From Burkholderia pyrrocinia (lineage in GTDB: Bacteria > Pseudomonadota > Gammaproteobacteria > Burkholderiales > Burkholderiaceae), in the NCBI RefSeq assembly GCF_018417535.1, contig NZ_CP070977.1, forward strand, positions 2,728,001 to 2,792,000: DNA of 64,000 nt, read 5' to 3'. A model generated the notes under the pieces. It did not search any database. It was not told the DNA's origin and saw only the letters and a list, made by a program, of their open reading frames with translations. Shown here piece after piece: positions 9,491 to 19,294 of the stretch. A program made the translations under genes and the position numbers. Position 1 is the stretch's first letter; each line of letters starts with the position of its first letter.

Positions 9491-10132
9491 TCACGGTTTC
9501 CAGTGTACGAAGTTGCGATACAGACGCAACCCGACCTCCGCGCTTTTCTCGGGGTGGAATTGGGTCGCGAAGAGGTTATCCCGCGCGACCGCGGACGTAA
9601 ACGGCGCGCCGTATGCCGTTTCCCCGACCGTATGCGCCGGGTTGTCCGGCATCACGTAATAGCTGTGCACGAAGTAGAAATACGCGTCGTCGGGCACGCC
9701 GTCCCACAGCGGGTGCGGCTGCGACTGGCGCACGCGGTTCCAGCCCATCTGCGGCACCTTGAAGCGCGAGCCGTCGTCCTGCAGCCGGCCGTCGAGCTCG
9801 AAACGCACGACCTTGCCGGGCAACAGGCCGAGGCCCTTCGTGTCGCCTTCGGCGCTCCAGTCGAACAGCATCTGCTCGCCGACGCACACGCCGAGCAGCG
9901 GCTTCGTGCGCGACGCCTCGATCACGGCCTCCTGGAGGCCCGATTCGCCGAGGCAGCGCATGCAGTCGGGCATCGCACCCTGGCCGGGCAGCACGACGCG
10001 GTCGGCCGCGCGAATCGCGGCCGGCGTGTCGACGATCGCCACGTCGGCGTCCGGTTCGGCCTTCTTGAGCGCCTGCGCGACCGAGCGCAGGTTGCCCATC
10101 CCATAATCCACAATCGCAATCGAAGTTTTCAT
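9491..10132 (-). CDS. hisH: Imidazole glycerol phosphate synthase, glutaminase subunit
   Basis: A 213-residue class I glutamine amidotransferase that supplies ammonia to HisF. The catalytic triad is visible: Cys83 in [10 protein letters not shown], and His193 and Glu195 in ATQFHPEKS. The start at 10132 ([15 protein letters not shown]) fits the family and overlaps the marC stop by four bases. Longer readings upstream give no family similarity. Confidence 0.96.
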   Translation of the reverse strand: MKTSIAIVDYGMGNLRSVAQALKKAEPDADVAIVDTPAAIRAADRVVLPGQGAMPDCMRCLGESGLQEAVIEASRTKPLLGVCVGEQMLFDWSAEGDTKGLGLLPGKVVRFELDGRLQDDGSRFKVPQMGWNRVRQSQPHPLWDGVPDDAYFYFVHSYYVMPDNPAHTVGETAYGAPFTSAVARDNLFATQFHPEKSAEVGLRLYRNFVHWKP

Positions 10133-10749
10133 CTCAGTGCAGGCAGTAGCGCCCTCAGTCCATTGACGATGAATTCCACCGCCAGCGCCGACAGCATCAG
10201 ACCCATCAGCCGCGTGGCGATGTTGATGCCCGTGCGGCCGATCCAGTTCGCGATCGGCTCGGCGAGCCGCATCGCGACGAAACACAGCAAAGCCAGGACC
10301 GCGCCGATCGCGACCAGCCCGGCCCGCTCATACCAGTGACGCGAGTTCGCCGCATAGATGATCACCGTGCTGATCGAGCCGGGGCCCGTGAGCAGCGGAA
10401 TCGCCAGCGGCACGACCGCGATGTTGTCCTTCAACTCGGCCTCGTGGCGCTCCTCCGGCGTCGATCGCGTGTTGCCGATCTGCGCGTTCAGCATGTTGAT
10501 CGCCATCAGCAGCATGATGATCCCGCCGCCCACTTCGAGCGAGCCGACCGAAATGCCGAAGAAGTCGATGATCTGCTGCCCGAGCAGCGTCGTCACCGTC
10601 ATCACGCAGAACACCGACACCGACGCGATCCGGATCGTGCGGCGCCGCTCGATGTCCGTCTGCTGCGCCGTCAGGCTCAGGAAAAACGGCACCGCGCCGA
10701 TCGGGTTGATCAGCGCAAGCAGCGAAATGAACGATTTGAGCAGGTCCAT
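10129..10749 (-). CDS. MarC-family membrane protein
   Basis: A 206-residue polytopic inner membrane protein with six predicted helices. The N-terminus [26 protein letters not shown] and the central [15 protein letters not shown] are typical of the MarC/UPF0056 family. Despite the name, the family has no proven role in multiple antibiotic resistance, and its substrate is unknown. It sits inside the his operon between hisB (62 bases away) and hisH (four-base overlap), so it is almost certainly co-transcribed and perhaps coupled to hisH. Nothing in its sequence suggests a role in histidine synthesis. Confidence 0.88.
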   Translation of the reverse strand: MDLLKSFISLLALINPIGAVPFFLSLTAQQTDIERRRTIRIASVSVFCVMTVTTLLGQQIIDFFGISVGSLEVGGGIIMLLMAINMLNAQIGNTRSTPEERHEAELKDNIAVVPLAIPLLTGPGSISTVIIYAANSRHWYERAGLVAIGAVLALLCFVAMRLAEPIANWIGRTGINIATRLMGLMLSALAVEFIVNGLRALLPALR

Positions 10750-10811
10750 CGCAAGCCGGCGCCGCGCACCGAAGCCGTGAGGTTGTCCTTAGCGTCCGTC
10801 CGTTCGGAAGT

Positions 10812-11399
10812 TCAGAGGCTGCCTTTCGTCGACGGAATCTGCCCCGCCGCACGCTCGTCCAGCTCCACCGCCGCGCGCAGCGCACGGCCGAACGCCTTGA
10901 ACACCGTCTCGAGCTGATGGTGCGCGTTGATCCCGCGCAGGTTGTCGATGTGCAGCGTGACGCCCGCGTGGTTCACGAAACCGCGGAAGAATTCGATCGA
11001 CAGGTCGACATCGAACGTGCCGATCCGCGCACGCGTGAACGGCACGTGGAATTCGAGGCCCGGCCGGCCCGAGAAGTCGATCACGACGCGCGACAGCGCC
11101 TCGTCGAGCGGCACGTACGAATGGCCGTAGCGGCGGATGCCCTTGCGGTCGCCGATCGCCTTCGCGACGGCCTGCCCGAGCGTGATGCCGACATCCTCGA
11201 CCGTGTGGTGGTCGTCGATATGCGTGTCGCCGTGCGCTTCGACCTCGAGATCGACCAGACCGTGTCGCGCGATCTGGTCGAGCATATGGTCGAGAAACGG
11301 CACGCCGGTGGCCAGCTTCTGCCGGCCGGTGCCGTCGAGATCGAGCTTCACACGGATCTGCGTTTCGCTGGTATTGCGAACGACTTCCGCCACACGCAT
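10812..11399 (-). CDS. hisB: Imidazoleglycerol-phosphate dehydratase
   Basis: A 195-residue monofunctional IGP dehydratase, step 6 of histidine synthesis, needing manganese. The two metal-binding motifs are seen: DDHHTVED with His64 and His65, and the late [13 protein letters not shown]. The start at 11399 ([15 protein letters not shown]) is the family start. The phosphatase domain of enterobacterial HisB is absent, as usual in betaproteobacteria. Confidence 0.96.
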   Translation of the reverse strand: MRVAEVVRNTSETQIRVKLDLDGTGRQKLATGVPFLDHMLDQIARHGLVDLEVEAHGDTHIDDHHTVEDVGITLGQAVAKAIGDRKGIRRYGHSYVPLDEALSRVVIDFSGRPGLEFHVPFTRARIGTFDVDLSIEFFRGFVNHAGVTLHIDNLRGINAHHQLETVFKAFGRALRAAVELDERAAGQIPSTKGSL

Positions 11400-11464
11400 G
11401 GCAATTCCTTGATCGAGTCTGATGTAAATGGGGATTGATCGTCGCGCGCCGCCGCGCCCTGGGC

Positions 11465-12538
11465 TCAACCGGGCAGCGCGAGTTTCAAAGCGGCCAGCAG
11501 GCGGGCGTTTTCGTCGGGAGAACCGACGGTCAGCCGCACGCATTCGGCCAGTAACGGATGCATTTTACTCACGTTTTTGACCAGCACCCGCTCGGTGAGC
11601 AGCGCGTCGAACACGGCAGCCGCATCCGGCACCCGCACCAGCAGGAAATTGCCGGCGCTCGGGAACACCGTCGCGCCCGGCAGCGCGGCCACGGCCTGCG
11701 CGAGGCGCGCGCGTTCCGCGCGCAGTTCGGCCGCCTGCGCGTCGAGCACGTCGAGGTGGTCGAGCAGGAAATCGGCGGTCGCCTGGGTCAGCACGTTGAT
11801 GTTGTACGGCGGGCGCACCTTGTCGAATTCGGTCAGCCACGCGTGCCGCCCGACGAGATAGCCGAGACGGATGCCCGCGAGGCCGAGCTTCGACACCGTG
11901 CGCATCACGACGACGTTGTCGAACTCGGCGGCGCGCGGCAGCCACGAGCGCTCCGCGAACGGCTGGTACGCCTCGTCGATCACGATCAGGCTGTGCCGCG
12001 CGGCCGCGACGATCCGCTCGACGTCGGCATCGTCGTACAGCGTGCCGGTCGGGTTGTTCGGGTAGGCGAGATAGACGATCGCCGGCCGGTGCTCGGCGAT
12101 CGCCGCGAGCATCGCGTCGACGTCGAGCGTCAGGTCGGCCTTCAGCGGCACGCCGACGAATTCGAGCTGCGCGAGCTTCGCGGACAGTTCATACATCACG
12201 AAGCCCGGCACCGGCGCGAGCACCTTCGCGCCAGGTTGCGCGCATGCGATCGAGATCATGCTGATGATTTCGTCCGACCCGTTGCCGAGCAGCACGTCGC
12301 ATGCGGCCGGCACGCCCATCGCATGGCGTATCTTGTCGAGCAGCGCGGCCGGGCGCGGCGCCGGGTAGCGGTTCAGCGCGACCTGCGCGAGCCGCTCGCC
12401 GAGCGCCGCGGCGAGCGGTTCGGGCAGCGGATACGGGTTCTCCATCGCATCGAGCTTCACGAACCCGCTCGCGTCCGGCACCGGGTAGCTCGTCATCGCG
12501 AGCACGTCGCGGCGAATGATGTCTTGTGGCGTTGTCAT
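11465..12538 (-). CDS. hisC: Histidinol-phosphate aminotransferase
   Basis: A 357-residue PLP enzyme of fold type I that transaminates imidazole acetol phosphate. The PLP lysine is Lys217 in [10 protein letters not shown], and YPNNPTG (residues 159-165) and VIDEAY (186-191) are the usual cofactor contacts. It lies 138 bases after hisD and 65 before hisB. Family length is normal. Confidence 0.95.
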   Translation of the reverse strand: MTTPQDIIRRDVLAMTSYPVPDASGFVKLDAMENPYPLPEPLAAALGERLAQVALNRYPAPRPAALLDKIRHAMGVPAACDVLLGNGSDEIISMISIACAQPGAKVLAPVPGFVMYELSAKLAQLEFVGVPLKADLTLDVDAMLAAIAEHRPAIVYLAYPNNPTGTLYDDADVERIVAAARHSLIVIDEAYQPFAERSWLPRAAEFDNVVVMRTVSKLGLAGIRLGYLVGRHAWLTEFDKVRPPYNINVLTQATADFLLDHLDVLDAQAAELRAERARLAQAVAALPGATVFPSAGNFLLVRVPDAAAVFDALLTERVLVKNVSKMHPLLAECVRLTVGSPDENARLLAALKLALPG

Positions 12539-12676
12539 GGTCTCAAGCCGGCGTGCGTCGCGCCGGCATCAAATGGTCGGCAAGGCGGCGGCTGCCGCCC
12601 TGCGCTGCGTCTCCTCGGCCGGGGCCCGGTGCCGGCCGCCGCAGCGCCCGCCCCGGCCCCGCGCAGAACGCGCGGG

Positions 12677-13993
12677 TCACCCCTTCATCCGGAACTCGGC
12701 GCTCTTCGCGTGCGCATGCAGCCCCTCGCCGTACGCGAGCTCGGATGCGATCTCGCCGAGCGTCTGTGCGCCTTCGGCGCTGACTTCGATCAGGCTCGAG
12801 CGCTTGATGAAGTCGTACACGCCGAGCGGCGACGAGAAACGCGCGGTGCGCGACGTCGGCAGCACGTGGTTCGGGCCCGCGCAGTAGTCGCCGAGGCTCT
12901 CGCTCGTGTAGCGGCCGAGGAAGATCGCGCCCGCGTGGCGGATCTGCTTGCCCCATTGCTGCGGCTCCAGCGCCGAGATTTCGAGGTGCTCGGGCGCGAT
13001 GTCGTTCGCGATCCGGCATGCCTCGGCCATGTCGCGCACCTTGATCAGCGCACCGCGGCCTTCGAGCGACGCGCGGATCACGTCCTGGCGCGGCATCGAC
13101 GGCAGCAGCTCGTTGATCGCCTTCTCGACGCGCTCGAGGAACGCGGCGTCCGGGCACAGCAGGATCGACTGCGCGAGTTCGTCGTGCTCCGCCTGCGAGA
13201 ACAGGTCCATCGCGACCCAGTTCGGATCGGTCGTGCCGTCGCACAGCACGAGGATCTCCGACGGCCCTGCGATCATGTCGATGCCGACCGTGCCGAAGAC
13301 GCGGCGCTTCGCCGACGCGACGTACGCATTGCCGGGCCCGCAAATCTTGTCGACGGGCGGCACCGTCGCCGTGCCGTACGCAAGTGCGCCGACCGCCTGC
13401 GCGCCGCCGATCGTGAACACGCGATCGACGCCGCCGAGCAGCGCCGCGGCGAGCACGAGGTCGTTCTTCACGCCGTCCGGCGTCGGCACGACCATCACGA
13501 TCTCGCCGACACCCGCGACGCGCGCGGGAATCGAGTTCATCAGCACCGACGACGGATATGCGGCCTTGCCGCCCGGCACGTACAGGCCGACGCGGTCGAG
13601 CGGCGTGACCTTCTGGCCGAGCACCGTGCCGTCGCTTTCCGTGTACTGCCAGCTATGCGTGCCGCACTCGATCTTCTGCTTCTCGTGGTACGCGCGCACG
13701 CGCGCCGCGGCCGCTTCCAGCGCCGCGCGCGCCTTCGGCGCGAGGCCGTCGAGCGCCGTCTGCAGCGCTTCCTGCGGCAGTTCCAGCGCGGCGACGCTGT
13801 CCGCGCTCAGCCGGTCGAAACGGTTCGTGTACTCGAGCACCGCGGCGTCGCCGCGCGACTTCACGTCGGCGAGGATCTGCGCGACCGATTGCTCGATCGC
13901 TTCGTCTTCGCTCGCCTCGAACGCGAGCACCGCGCGCAGTGCGGCGCCGAAGCCTTCGTTCGTCGAATCCAGCTTGCGGATGGTGATGGCCAT
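12677..13993 (-). CDS. hisD: Histidinol dehydrogenase
   Basis: A 438-residue zinc enzyme that oxidises L-histidinol to histidine in two NAD-dependent steps, the last of the pathway. Recognisable motifs are [30 protein letters not shown] and [14 protein letters not shown], the last carrying zinc-binding and catalytic residues. It lies 24 bases after hisG. The 138 bases that follow are G+C-rich and show no gene. Confidence 0.96.
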   Translation of the reverse strand: MAITIRKLDSTNEGFGAALRAVLAFEASEDEAIEQSVAQILADVKSRGDAAVLEYTNRFDRLSADSVAALELPQEALQTALDGLAPKARAALEAAAARVRAYHEKQKIECGTHSWQYTESDGTVLGQKVTPLDRVGLYVPGGKAAYPSSVLMNSIPARVAGVGEIVMVVPTPDGVKNDLVLAAALLGGVDRVFTIGGAQAVGALAYGTATVPPVDKICGPGNAYVASAKRRVFGTVGIDMIAGPSEILVLCDGTTDPNWVAMDLFSQAEHDELAQSILLCPDAAFLERVEKAINELLPSMPRQDVIRASLEGRGALIKVRDMAEACRIANDIAPEHLEISALEPQQWGKQIRHAGAIFLGRYTSESLGDYCAGPNHVLPTSRTARFSSPLGVYDFIKRSSLIEVSAEGAQTLGEIASELAYGEGLHAHAKSAEFRMKG

Positions 13994-14017
13994 GGGAGTT
14001 CCGTTACGGTGATGCGC

Positions 14018-14671
14018 TCAACCGCCATTCTGCGACGCGCGTTCGAACGCGTCGAGGATCGGCTTGAGCGCCGCGCGCTTCAACTTCAGCGCAGCCTGGT
14101 TCACGACGAGGCGCGACGAGATCGCCATGATCTCCTCGACCTCGACCAGATTGTTCGCCTTCAGCGTGCCGCCCGAGCTGACGAGGTCGACGATCGCGTC
14201 GGCCAGGCCGACCAGCGGCGCGAGTTCCATCGAGCCGTACAGCTTGATCAGGTCGACGTGCACGCCCTTCGCGGCAAAGTGCTCGCGCGCGGTTTCGACG
14301 TACTTCGTCGCGACCCGCAGGCGCGCGCCCTGGCGCACCGCGTTCGCGTAGTCGAAGCCGGCCGGCACGGCCACCGACATCCGGCAGCGCGCAATGTTCA
14401 GATCGATCGGCTGGTACAGGCCCGAGCCGCCGTGCTCGACCAGCACGTCCTTGCCGGCCACGCCGAAATCGGCCGCGCCGTATTCGACATAGGTCGGCAC
14501 GTCGCTCGCGCGCACGATGATCACCCGCAGGTTCGGGTCGGTCGTCGGCAGGATCAGCTTGCGCGACGTTTCCGGATCCTCGGCCACCTGCACGCCGGCT
14601 GCGGCGAGCAACGGCAGGGTTTCCTCGAAAATCCGGCCCTTCGACAGGGCGAGGGTCAGCTGCGCGCTCAT
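14018..14671 (-). CDS. hisG: ATP phosphoribosyltransferase, short form
   Basis: A 217-residue catalytic subunit for the first step of histidine synthesis. At this length it is the short form (HisGS), which lacks the C-terminal regulatory domain and needs HisZ as partner; no hisZ is seen in this window. Motifs include [16 protein letters not shown] at the N-terminus and the PRPP-binding region [15 protein letters not shown]. The ATG overlaps the murA stop by four bases, tying the his operon to the upstream envelope genes. Confidence 0.95.
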   Translation of the reverse strand: MSAQLTLALSKGRIFEETLPLLAAAGVQVAEDPETSRKLILPTTDPNLRVIIVRASDVPTYVEYGAADFGVAGKDVLVEHGGSGLYQPIDLNIARCRMSVAVPAGFDYANAVRQGARLRVATKYVETAREHFAAKGVHVDLIKLYGSMELAPLVGLADAIVDLVSSGGTLKANNLVEVEEIMAISSRLVVNQAALKLKRAALKPILDAFERASQNGG

Positions 14672-16017
14672 GCTTGGCTCCCGGAGAGGCGGCGCACGTT
14701 CGCGCCGACGGCGGTCAGTTTGGCTTCCATGCGGTCGTAGCCGCGGTCCAGGTGATAGATGCGGTCGACGAGTGTTTCGCCGTCGGCACGCAGCCCGGCG
14801 ATCACGAGGCTCGCCGACGCACGCAGATCCGTTGCCATCACGTTCGCGCCCGACAGCTTCTCGACGCCCGTCACGAGCGCCGTGTTGCCGTCGATCGTGA
14901 TGTTCGCGCCGAGCCGGTTCAGCTCCTGCACGTGCATGAAGCGGTTTTCGAAAATCGTTTCGACGACCTGCGCGGTGCCCGTCGCGACCGTATTGAGGGC
15001 CATGAACTGCGCCTGCATGTCGGTCGGGAACGCCGGGTATTCCGACGTGCGGATCGTTACCGCCGACGGCCGGCGGTCCATCTTCACGCGCAGCCAGCTA
15101 TCGCCTTCCTCGATCGACACGCCGGCTTCGCGCAGCTTGTCGATCACCGCGTCGAGGATGTGCGGGCGCACGCCCGTCAGCATCACGTCGCCGCCCGCCG
15201 CCGCGACCGCGCACAGGAACGTGCCGGCCTCGATGCGGTCGGGGATGACCGAATGGCGCGCGCCGTGCAGCCGCTCGACGCCCTGGATCACGAGGCGATC
15301 GGTGCCGATGCCGTCGATTTTCGCGCCCATCTCGACCAGCAAGTGCGCGAGATCGCTCACTTCCGGTTCGCGGGCCGCGTTCTCGATCACCGTCTCGCCG
15401 TCCGCGAGCGTCGCGGCCATCAGCAGGTTTTCCGTCCCCGTCACCGTGATCATGTCGGTCACGATGCGCGCGCCCTTCAGGCGCTTCGCGCGCGCTTCGA
15501 TGAAGCCGTGCTCGATGCTGATCTCGGCGCCCATCGCCTGCAGGCCCTTGATGTGCTGGTCGACCGGACGCGCGCCAATCGCGCAGCCGCCCGGCAGCGA
15601 CACCTTCGCCTCGCCGAAGCGTGCGAGCAGCGGCCCGAGCACGAGGATCGACGCGCGCATCGTCTTCACGAGCTCGTACGGCGCCACGAGGTTGTCGACG
15701 CGCGACGCGTCGAGCTGCACGCGGCAGCCGTCGGTCTCGCTCTTCACGCCCATCTGGTTCAGCACCTTCAGCGTGGTGCGTACGTCCTTGAGGTTCGGCA
15801 CGTTGTCGAGATCGACCGGATCGGCGGTGAGCAGCCCCGCGCACAGGATCGGCAGCGCGGCGTTCTTCGCGCCCGACACGACGATCTCGCCGGACAGGCG
15901 GCGGCCGCCTTCGATCGCGAGCTTGTCCATCCCATGTCCGTGCGATTCCCCGTTGGCGGCCGGGTGTGCCGTGGCGACGCTCTGGACGGCGTCGCGCTCG
16001 TTGACGGTGACTTGCAC
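14668..16017 (-). CDS. murA: UDP-N-acetylglucosamine 1-carboxyvinyltransferase
   Basis: A 449-residue enzyme for the first committed step of peptidoglycan synthesis, transferring enolpyruvate from PEP to UDP-GlcNAc; it is the fosfomycin target. The fosfomycin-reactive Cys145 lies in [11 protein letters not shown], and the substrate-binding Lys51-Asn52 pair in SGAKNAALP. The start at 16017 gives a 29-residue polar extension ([11 protein letters not shown]) before the conserved MDKLAIEGG. The extension seems usual in Burkholderia, but an internal start at 15930 is possible. It is 14 bases after the BolA-like gene. Confidence 0.96.
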   Translation of the reverse strand: MQVTVNERDAVQSVATAHPAANGESHGHGMDKLAIEGGRRLSGEIVVSGAKNAALPILCAGLLTADPVDLDNVPNLKDVRTTLKVLNQMGVKSETDGCRVQLDASRVDNLVAPYELVKTMRASILVLGPLLARFGEAKVSLPGGCAIGARPVDQHIKGLQAMGAEISIEHGFIEARAKRLKGARIVTDMITVTGTENLLMAATLADGETVIENAAREPEVSDLAHLLVEMGAKIDGIGTDRLVIQGVERLHGARHSVIPDRIEAGTFLCAVAAAGGDVMLTGVRPHILDAVIDKLREAGVSIEEGDSWLRVKMDRRPSAVTIRTSEYPAFPTDMQAQFMALNTVATGTAQVVETIFENRFMHVQELNRLGANITIDGNTALVTGVEKLSGANVMATDLRASASLVIAGLRADGETLVDRIYHLDRGYDRMEAKLTAVGANVRRLSGSQA

Positions 16018-16031
16018 TCAGTGATTTCCGG

Positions 16032-16271
16032 TTATGCGTTCTGCCATTCGGCGGGCGTCAGCGTCTTCATGCTGAGCGCGTGAATTTCCTGCTTCATGCG
16101 ATCGCCGAGCGCCGCATAGACGAGCTGGTGCCGCTGGATCGGCCGCTTGCCTTCGAAGGCCGCCGACACGATCGTCGCGAAGAAATGCTGGCCGTCGCCT
16201 TCGACTTCCAGATGCGTGCAGGCGAGACCGCCGGCGATGTATTGCTTGACCTGTTCGGGAGTCGGCAACAT
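16032..16271 (-). CDS. ibaG: BolA/IbaG-family protein
   Basis: A 79-residue BolA-like protein, a family that binds [2Fe-2S] clusters together with monothiol glutaredoxins. It contains the family core CTHLEVEGDGQHFFATIVS, then FEGKRPIQRHQLVY and a C-terminal IHALSMKTLTPAEW. In E. coli the orthologue ibaG (yrbA) also lies between the mla genes and murA, which supports the name. Confidence 0.9.
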   Translation of the reverse strand: MLPTPEQVKQYIAGGLACTHLEVEGDGQHFFATIVSAAFEGKRPIQRHQLVYAALGDRMKQEIHALSMKTLTPAEWQNA

Positions 16272-16326
16272 GGTGTAAGGCTCCTGTCGGCGCGCGCCGC
16301 CCCGGGGCGGCCGCTGCCTGTCGATA

Positions 16327-17166
16327 TCAATGACGCAGTTTGTAGCCGGTCGCGAGCAGCCGCATCGCGATCATCGCGAGCAGCACGAAGAAACCGGCAA
16401 CGATCGCGAGGCTCGCGAACGGGTTGATGTCGGACGCGCCGAAGAACCCGAAACGGAAGCCGTCGATCATGTAGAAAAACGGATTGAGACGCGAGATCTC
16501 GCGCCACACGGGCGGCAGCGAGTGCGTCGAATAGAACACACCGGACAGGAACGTCAGCGGCATGATCAGGAAGTTCTGGAACGCGGCTAGCTGGTCGAAC
16601 TTCTCGGCCCAGATTCCGGCGATCAGGCCGAGCGTGCCGAGGATCGCCGAACCGAGCAGCGCGAACGCAATGATGAACAGCGGCGCCGCGAAGTGCATCG
16701 GGATAAACCAGATCGTCACGACGAACACGCCCGTGCCGACCGCGAGCCCGCGCACGACGGACGCGAGCACGTACGCGCCGAAGATGTCGCGGTACGACAG
16801 CGGCGGCAGCAGCATGAACACGAGGTTGCCGGTGATCTTCGACTGGATCAGCGACGACGAGCTGTTCGCGAACGCGTTCTGCAGCACGCTCATCATCACG
16901 AGGCCCGGCACGAGAAAGCTCACGTACTCGACGCCCGGATACACCTCGACGCGGCCCGACAGCGCGTGGCCGAAGATCGTCAGATACAGCAGCGCCGTCA
17001 CGACGGGCGCGAGCACCGTCTGGAACGACACCTTCCAGAAGCGCAGCAGTTCCTTGTAGAGCAGCGTTTGAAAACCGCTTCCCGGCACTCGCCGGGCCGC
17101 CCCAAGAGTGCCGGGCGCCCCCTCGGGGGGCAGCGAACGCAGAGAGCGTGGGAGTTCTTGTTTCAT
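16327..17166 (-). CDS. ABC-2 type transporter permease
   Basis: A 279-residue integral membrane protein with six hydrophobic helices of the ABC-2/DrrB type and the signature region near NFLIMPLTFLSGVFYSTHSLPPVW. It pairs with the ATPase encoded immediately upstream, whose stop overlaps this ATG by four bases. The substrate is unknown. The first ~27 residues (ELPRSLRSLPPEGAPG) are encoded by a G+C-rich palindromic repeat and precede the conserved FQTLLYKELLRFWKVS. No methionine lies near the conserved part, so the repeat supplies the start codon. Confidence 0.9.
   Translation of the reverse strand: MKQELPRSLRSLPPEGAPGTLGAARRVPGSGFQTLLYKELLRFWKVSFQTVLAPVVTALLYLTIFGHALSGRVEVYPGVEYVSFLVPGLVMMSVLQNAFANSSSSLIQSKITGNLVFMLLPPLSYRDIFGAYVLASVVRGLAVGTGVFVVTIWFIPMHFAAPLFIIAFALLGSAILGTLGLIAGIWAEKFDQLAAFQNFLIMPLTFLSGVFYSTHSLPPVWREISRLNPFFYMIDGFRFGFFGASDINPFASLAIVAGFFVLLAMIAMRLLATGYKLRH
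17081..17131. repeat. Intergenic-type palindromic repeat inside the 5' end of the permease gene
   Basis: Bases 17081-17090 (CCCGGCACTC) pair exactly with 17106-17115, and 17117-17122 pair with 17126-17131 in a second C/G hairpin. The adjoining CCCTCGGGGGGCAGCGAACG block resembles a sequence I recall as common between genes in Burkholderia and relatives. Here it is translated. Confidence 0.55.
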
Positions 17167-18089
17167 GCCAAACCCTCGATCACCTCGGCCCCGTTCATCA
17201 CCTGGACGAACACATCCTCGAGGTCGGCCTTGCGGACCTCGATCTCGTCGAACGTGCAGCCCGCGGCGCGGCACTGCGCGAGGATGCGTTCGACATCGTC
17301 GTAGCTCGTAAGGCGCAGCAGGTGCTCGCCCGGCGCGCGTGCGGCCGGATCGGTCTCCAGCCCGCGCAGCTCGGCCGGCAGCGCGCCGGTCGCCAGGCGC
17401 AGATAAAGCTGCAGCCCGGCGAAGCGGCGCAGCAGCGCGTCGGTGCGGTCGAGCGCGACCACTTCGCCACGACGCAGCATCGCGATGCGGTCGCACAGCG
17501 ACTCGGCTTCCTCGAGGTAATGGGTGGTCAGCACGATCGTGTGACCCTCGCGATTCAGGCGCGAGATGAATTTCCACAGCGTCTGGCGCAACTCGACGTC
17601 GACGCCGGCGGTCGGCTCGTCGAGCACGATCACGGGCGGCCGGTGCACGAGCGCCTGCGCAACCAGCACGCGGCGCTTCATCCCGCCCGACAGCGCGCGC
17701 ATGTTCGCGTCGGCCTTCTCGGTGAGGTCGAGATTGGCCATCACTTCATCGATCCAGTCGTCGTTGCGCCGCAGCCCGAAATAGCCGGACTGGATCCGCA
17801 GCGTCTCGCGAACGGTGAAGAACGGGTCGAAAACGAGTTCCTGCGGCACGACGCCGAGTGCGCGACGCGCACCACGGAAGTCCTTGACGACGTCGTGGCC
17901 GCGCACCGAGATACTGCCTTCGTCGGCCCGGGCGAGCCCGGCGAGGATACTGATGAGCGTGGTCTTGCCTGCGCCGTTGGGGCCGAGCAGACCGAAAAAC
18001 TCGCCTTCCTCGACCGACAGGCTGACGCCCTTGAGCGCCTGAAGCGACTTGTAGCGCTTCTTGACGTGACGGATTTCTATGGCTGACAT
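17163..18089 (-). CDS. ABC transporter ATP-binding protein (DrrA/CcmA type)
   Basis: A 308-residue ATPase. Walker A is GPNGAGKTT, the signature motif is LSGGMKRRVLVAQAL, Walker B is PPVIVLDEPTAGVD, and the switch histidine is in VLTTHYLEE. The C-terminal ~70 residues form the extra domain common in ABC-2 exporters. It starts at 18089 (MSAIEIRHVKKRYKS), 192 bases downstream of mlaB, and overlaps the permease by four bases. The pair is inserted between mla and ibaG, a typical position in Burkholderia, but its substrate is unknown. Confidence 0.93.
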   Translation of the reverse strand: MSAIEIRHVKKRYKSLQALKGVSLSVEEGEFFGLLGPNGAGKTTLISILAGLARADEGSISVRGHDVVKDFRGARRALGVVPQELVFDPFFTVRETLRIQSGYFGLRRNDDWIDEVMANLDLTEKADANMRALSGGMKRRVLVAQALVHRPPVIVLDEPTAGVDVELRQTLWKFISRLNREGHTIVLTTHYLEEAESLCDRIAMLRRGEVVALDRTDALLRRFAGLQLYLRLATGALPAELRGLETDPAARAPGEHLLRLTSYDDVERILAQCRAAGCTFDEIEVRKADLEDVFVQVMNGAEVIEGLA

Positions 18090-18281
18090 GACTGTGCGCG
18101 ACGCAATGGCCGCGACGCCTATTCTGTGCTTGCTGCGAAAGAAAATGGGGGCCGCACGCCGATTGGCTGCCCCGCAAAACGCTTGATTATAGGGCAAACC
18201 GGCTGGTGGAGCCGACGCAGAAGGCGCGCGGCCTGAAGCTTGCGCACGCTGGCTGGCGCGGCAGGCTCCGGTCGGACAGGG

Positions 18282-18557
18282 TCAATGTCGCCCGGTGCCG
18301 TCGATGAGCGCGTCGACGCCGTAGGCGCGCGCGAGGCTGGCAAGCTTCGGAGGAAGATTGAGGATGTCGAGGGTCGCGCCGCGCGATTTGGCGGCGCGTT
18401 GCCATGCGAGCAGCACGGCGAGCGCGGACGAGTCGAACTGCGTCAGCGCCGCGCAATCGACGGCGGTCGCCCCCGCGTCGACGCGCGCAAGACCGTCCGC
18501 GAGCGCGGACTTCGCGCTCGCGACGGTCAGCGAGGAGCCGGCTTCGAAGCCGCTCAC
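18282..18557 (-). CDS. mlaB: STAS-domain subunit of the Mla phospholipid transporter
   Basis: A 91-residue STAS-domain protein that stabilises the MlaFE complex on the cytoplasmic side. The core VDCAALTQFDSSALAVLLAW is the typical STAS phosphorylatable-serine region. The start is a GTG at 18557 (VSGFEAGSSLTV), overlapping the mlaC stop as GTGA. No ATG gives a sensible protein. Confidence 0.88.
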   Translation of the reverse strand: MSGFEAGSSLTVASAKSALADGLARVDAGATAVDCAALTQFDSSALAVLLAWQRAAKSRGATLDILNLPPKLASLARAYGVDALIDGTGRH

Positions 18558-19186
18558 GACGCCTGCTTGCCGGCGGCAAGTTGCTGGTTGCGCTGCGTCA
18601 GGAACTGGATCAGGCCGTCCACGCCGCTTTGCTGGATCTTCTCGTTGAACTGCTGCTGGTACGTCTGGATCAGCCACGCACCGAGCACGTTCAGGTCATA
18701 CACCCTCCAGCCGTTCGCCGACTTGTACAGGCGGTAATCGATCTGGACCGGCTGGCCGTTGTTCATCGCGACCGTCTTGACCACGACATCGGTATCGGCC
18801 GGATCCGCACGGAACGGCGGGTACTGGATCTGCTGGTCCGGCTTCAGTTGCGCGAGCGCACCCGAATACGTGCGGATCAGCAGCAGCTTGAACTGCTCCT
18901 GAACCTGCTGCTGCTGCTCGGCCGTCGCCGTGCGCCAGTTGCGGCCCATCGCGAGCTGCGTGGTGCGGCGGAAATCGGTGTACGGCAGGATGTCCTTGTT
19001 GACGATCGTAATGATGCGGTTGGTGTCGCCCTGCTTGATCGTCTGCGCCTTGACTTCGTCGAGCACCTGCTGCGTCGCCGTCTTGATCAGCGCCTGCGGG
19101 TTCGACTGGTCGACTTGCGCGTGAGCTGCGCTGCCGAACGAGAACAGCGCCGCGAAAACCGGGATCAGGAACAGTTTTTTCATCAT
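18554..19186 (-). CDS. mlaC: Periplasmic phospholipid-binding protein MlaC
   Basis: A 210-residue secreted protein that ferries phospholipids between outer-membrane MlaA and inner-membrane MlaD. It has a clear Sec signal peptide (MMKKLFLIPVFAALFSFGSAAHAQ) cleaved near residue 24, then the Tol_Tol_Ttg2 domain with FRRTTQLAMGRNWRTA and a hydrophobic-pocket pattern. The start is 19186 or 19183; the in-frame ATG at 19198 has no ribosome site. It overlaps mlaB by four bases. Confidence 0.93.
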   Translation of the reverse strand: MMKKLFLIPVFAALFSFGSAAHAQVDQSNPQALIKTATQQVLDEVKAQTIKQGDTNRIITIVNKDILPYTDFRRTTQLAMGRNWRTATAEQQQQVQEQFKLLLIRTYSGALAQLKPDQQIQYPPFRADPADTDVVVKTVAMNNGQPVQIDYRLYKSANGWRVYDLNVLGAWLIQTYQQQFNEKIQQSGVDGLIQFLTQRNQQLAAGKQAS

Positions 19187-19294
19187 AGTGGCCTGCATGA
19201 ATGAGTCGATGCGGAGGTTGGAGCAGGTAGCTTACGCGCAAGTTCGCCTACGCTACCGACTGAATCGTTTCTGGCTGTAACGAATGTAATTCCG

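Noticed and set aside
11558..14740. A 1060-codon open frame on the plus strand across hisC, hisD and hisG
   Set aside because: It lies antisense to three well-supported his genes and has no recognisable domain.
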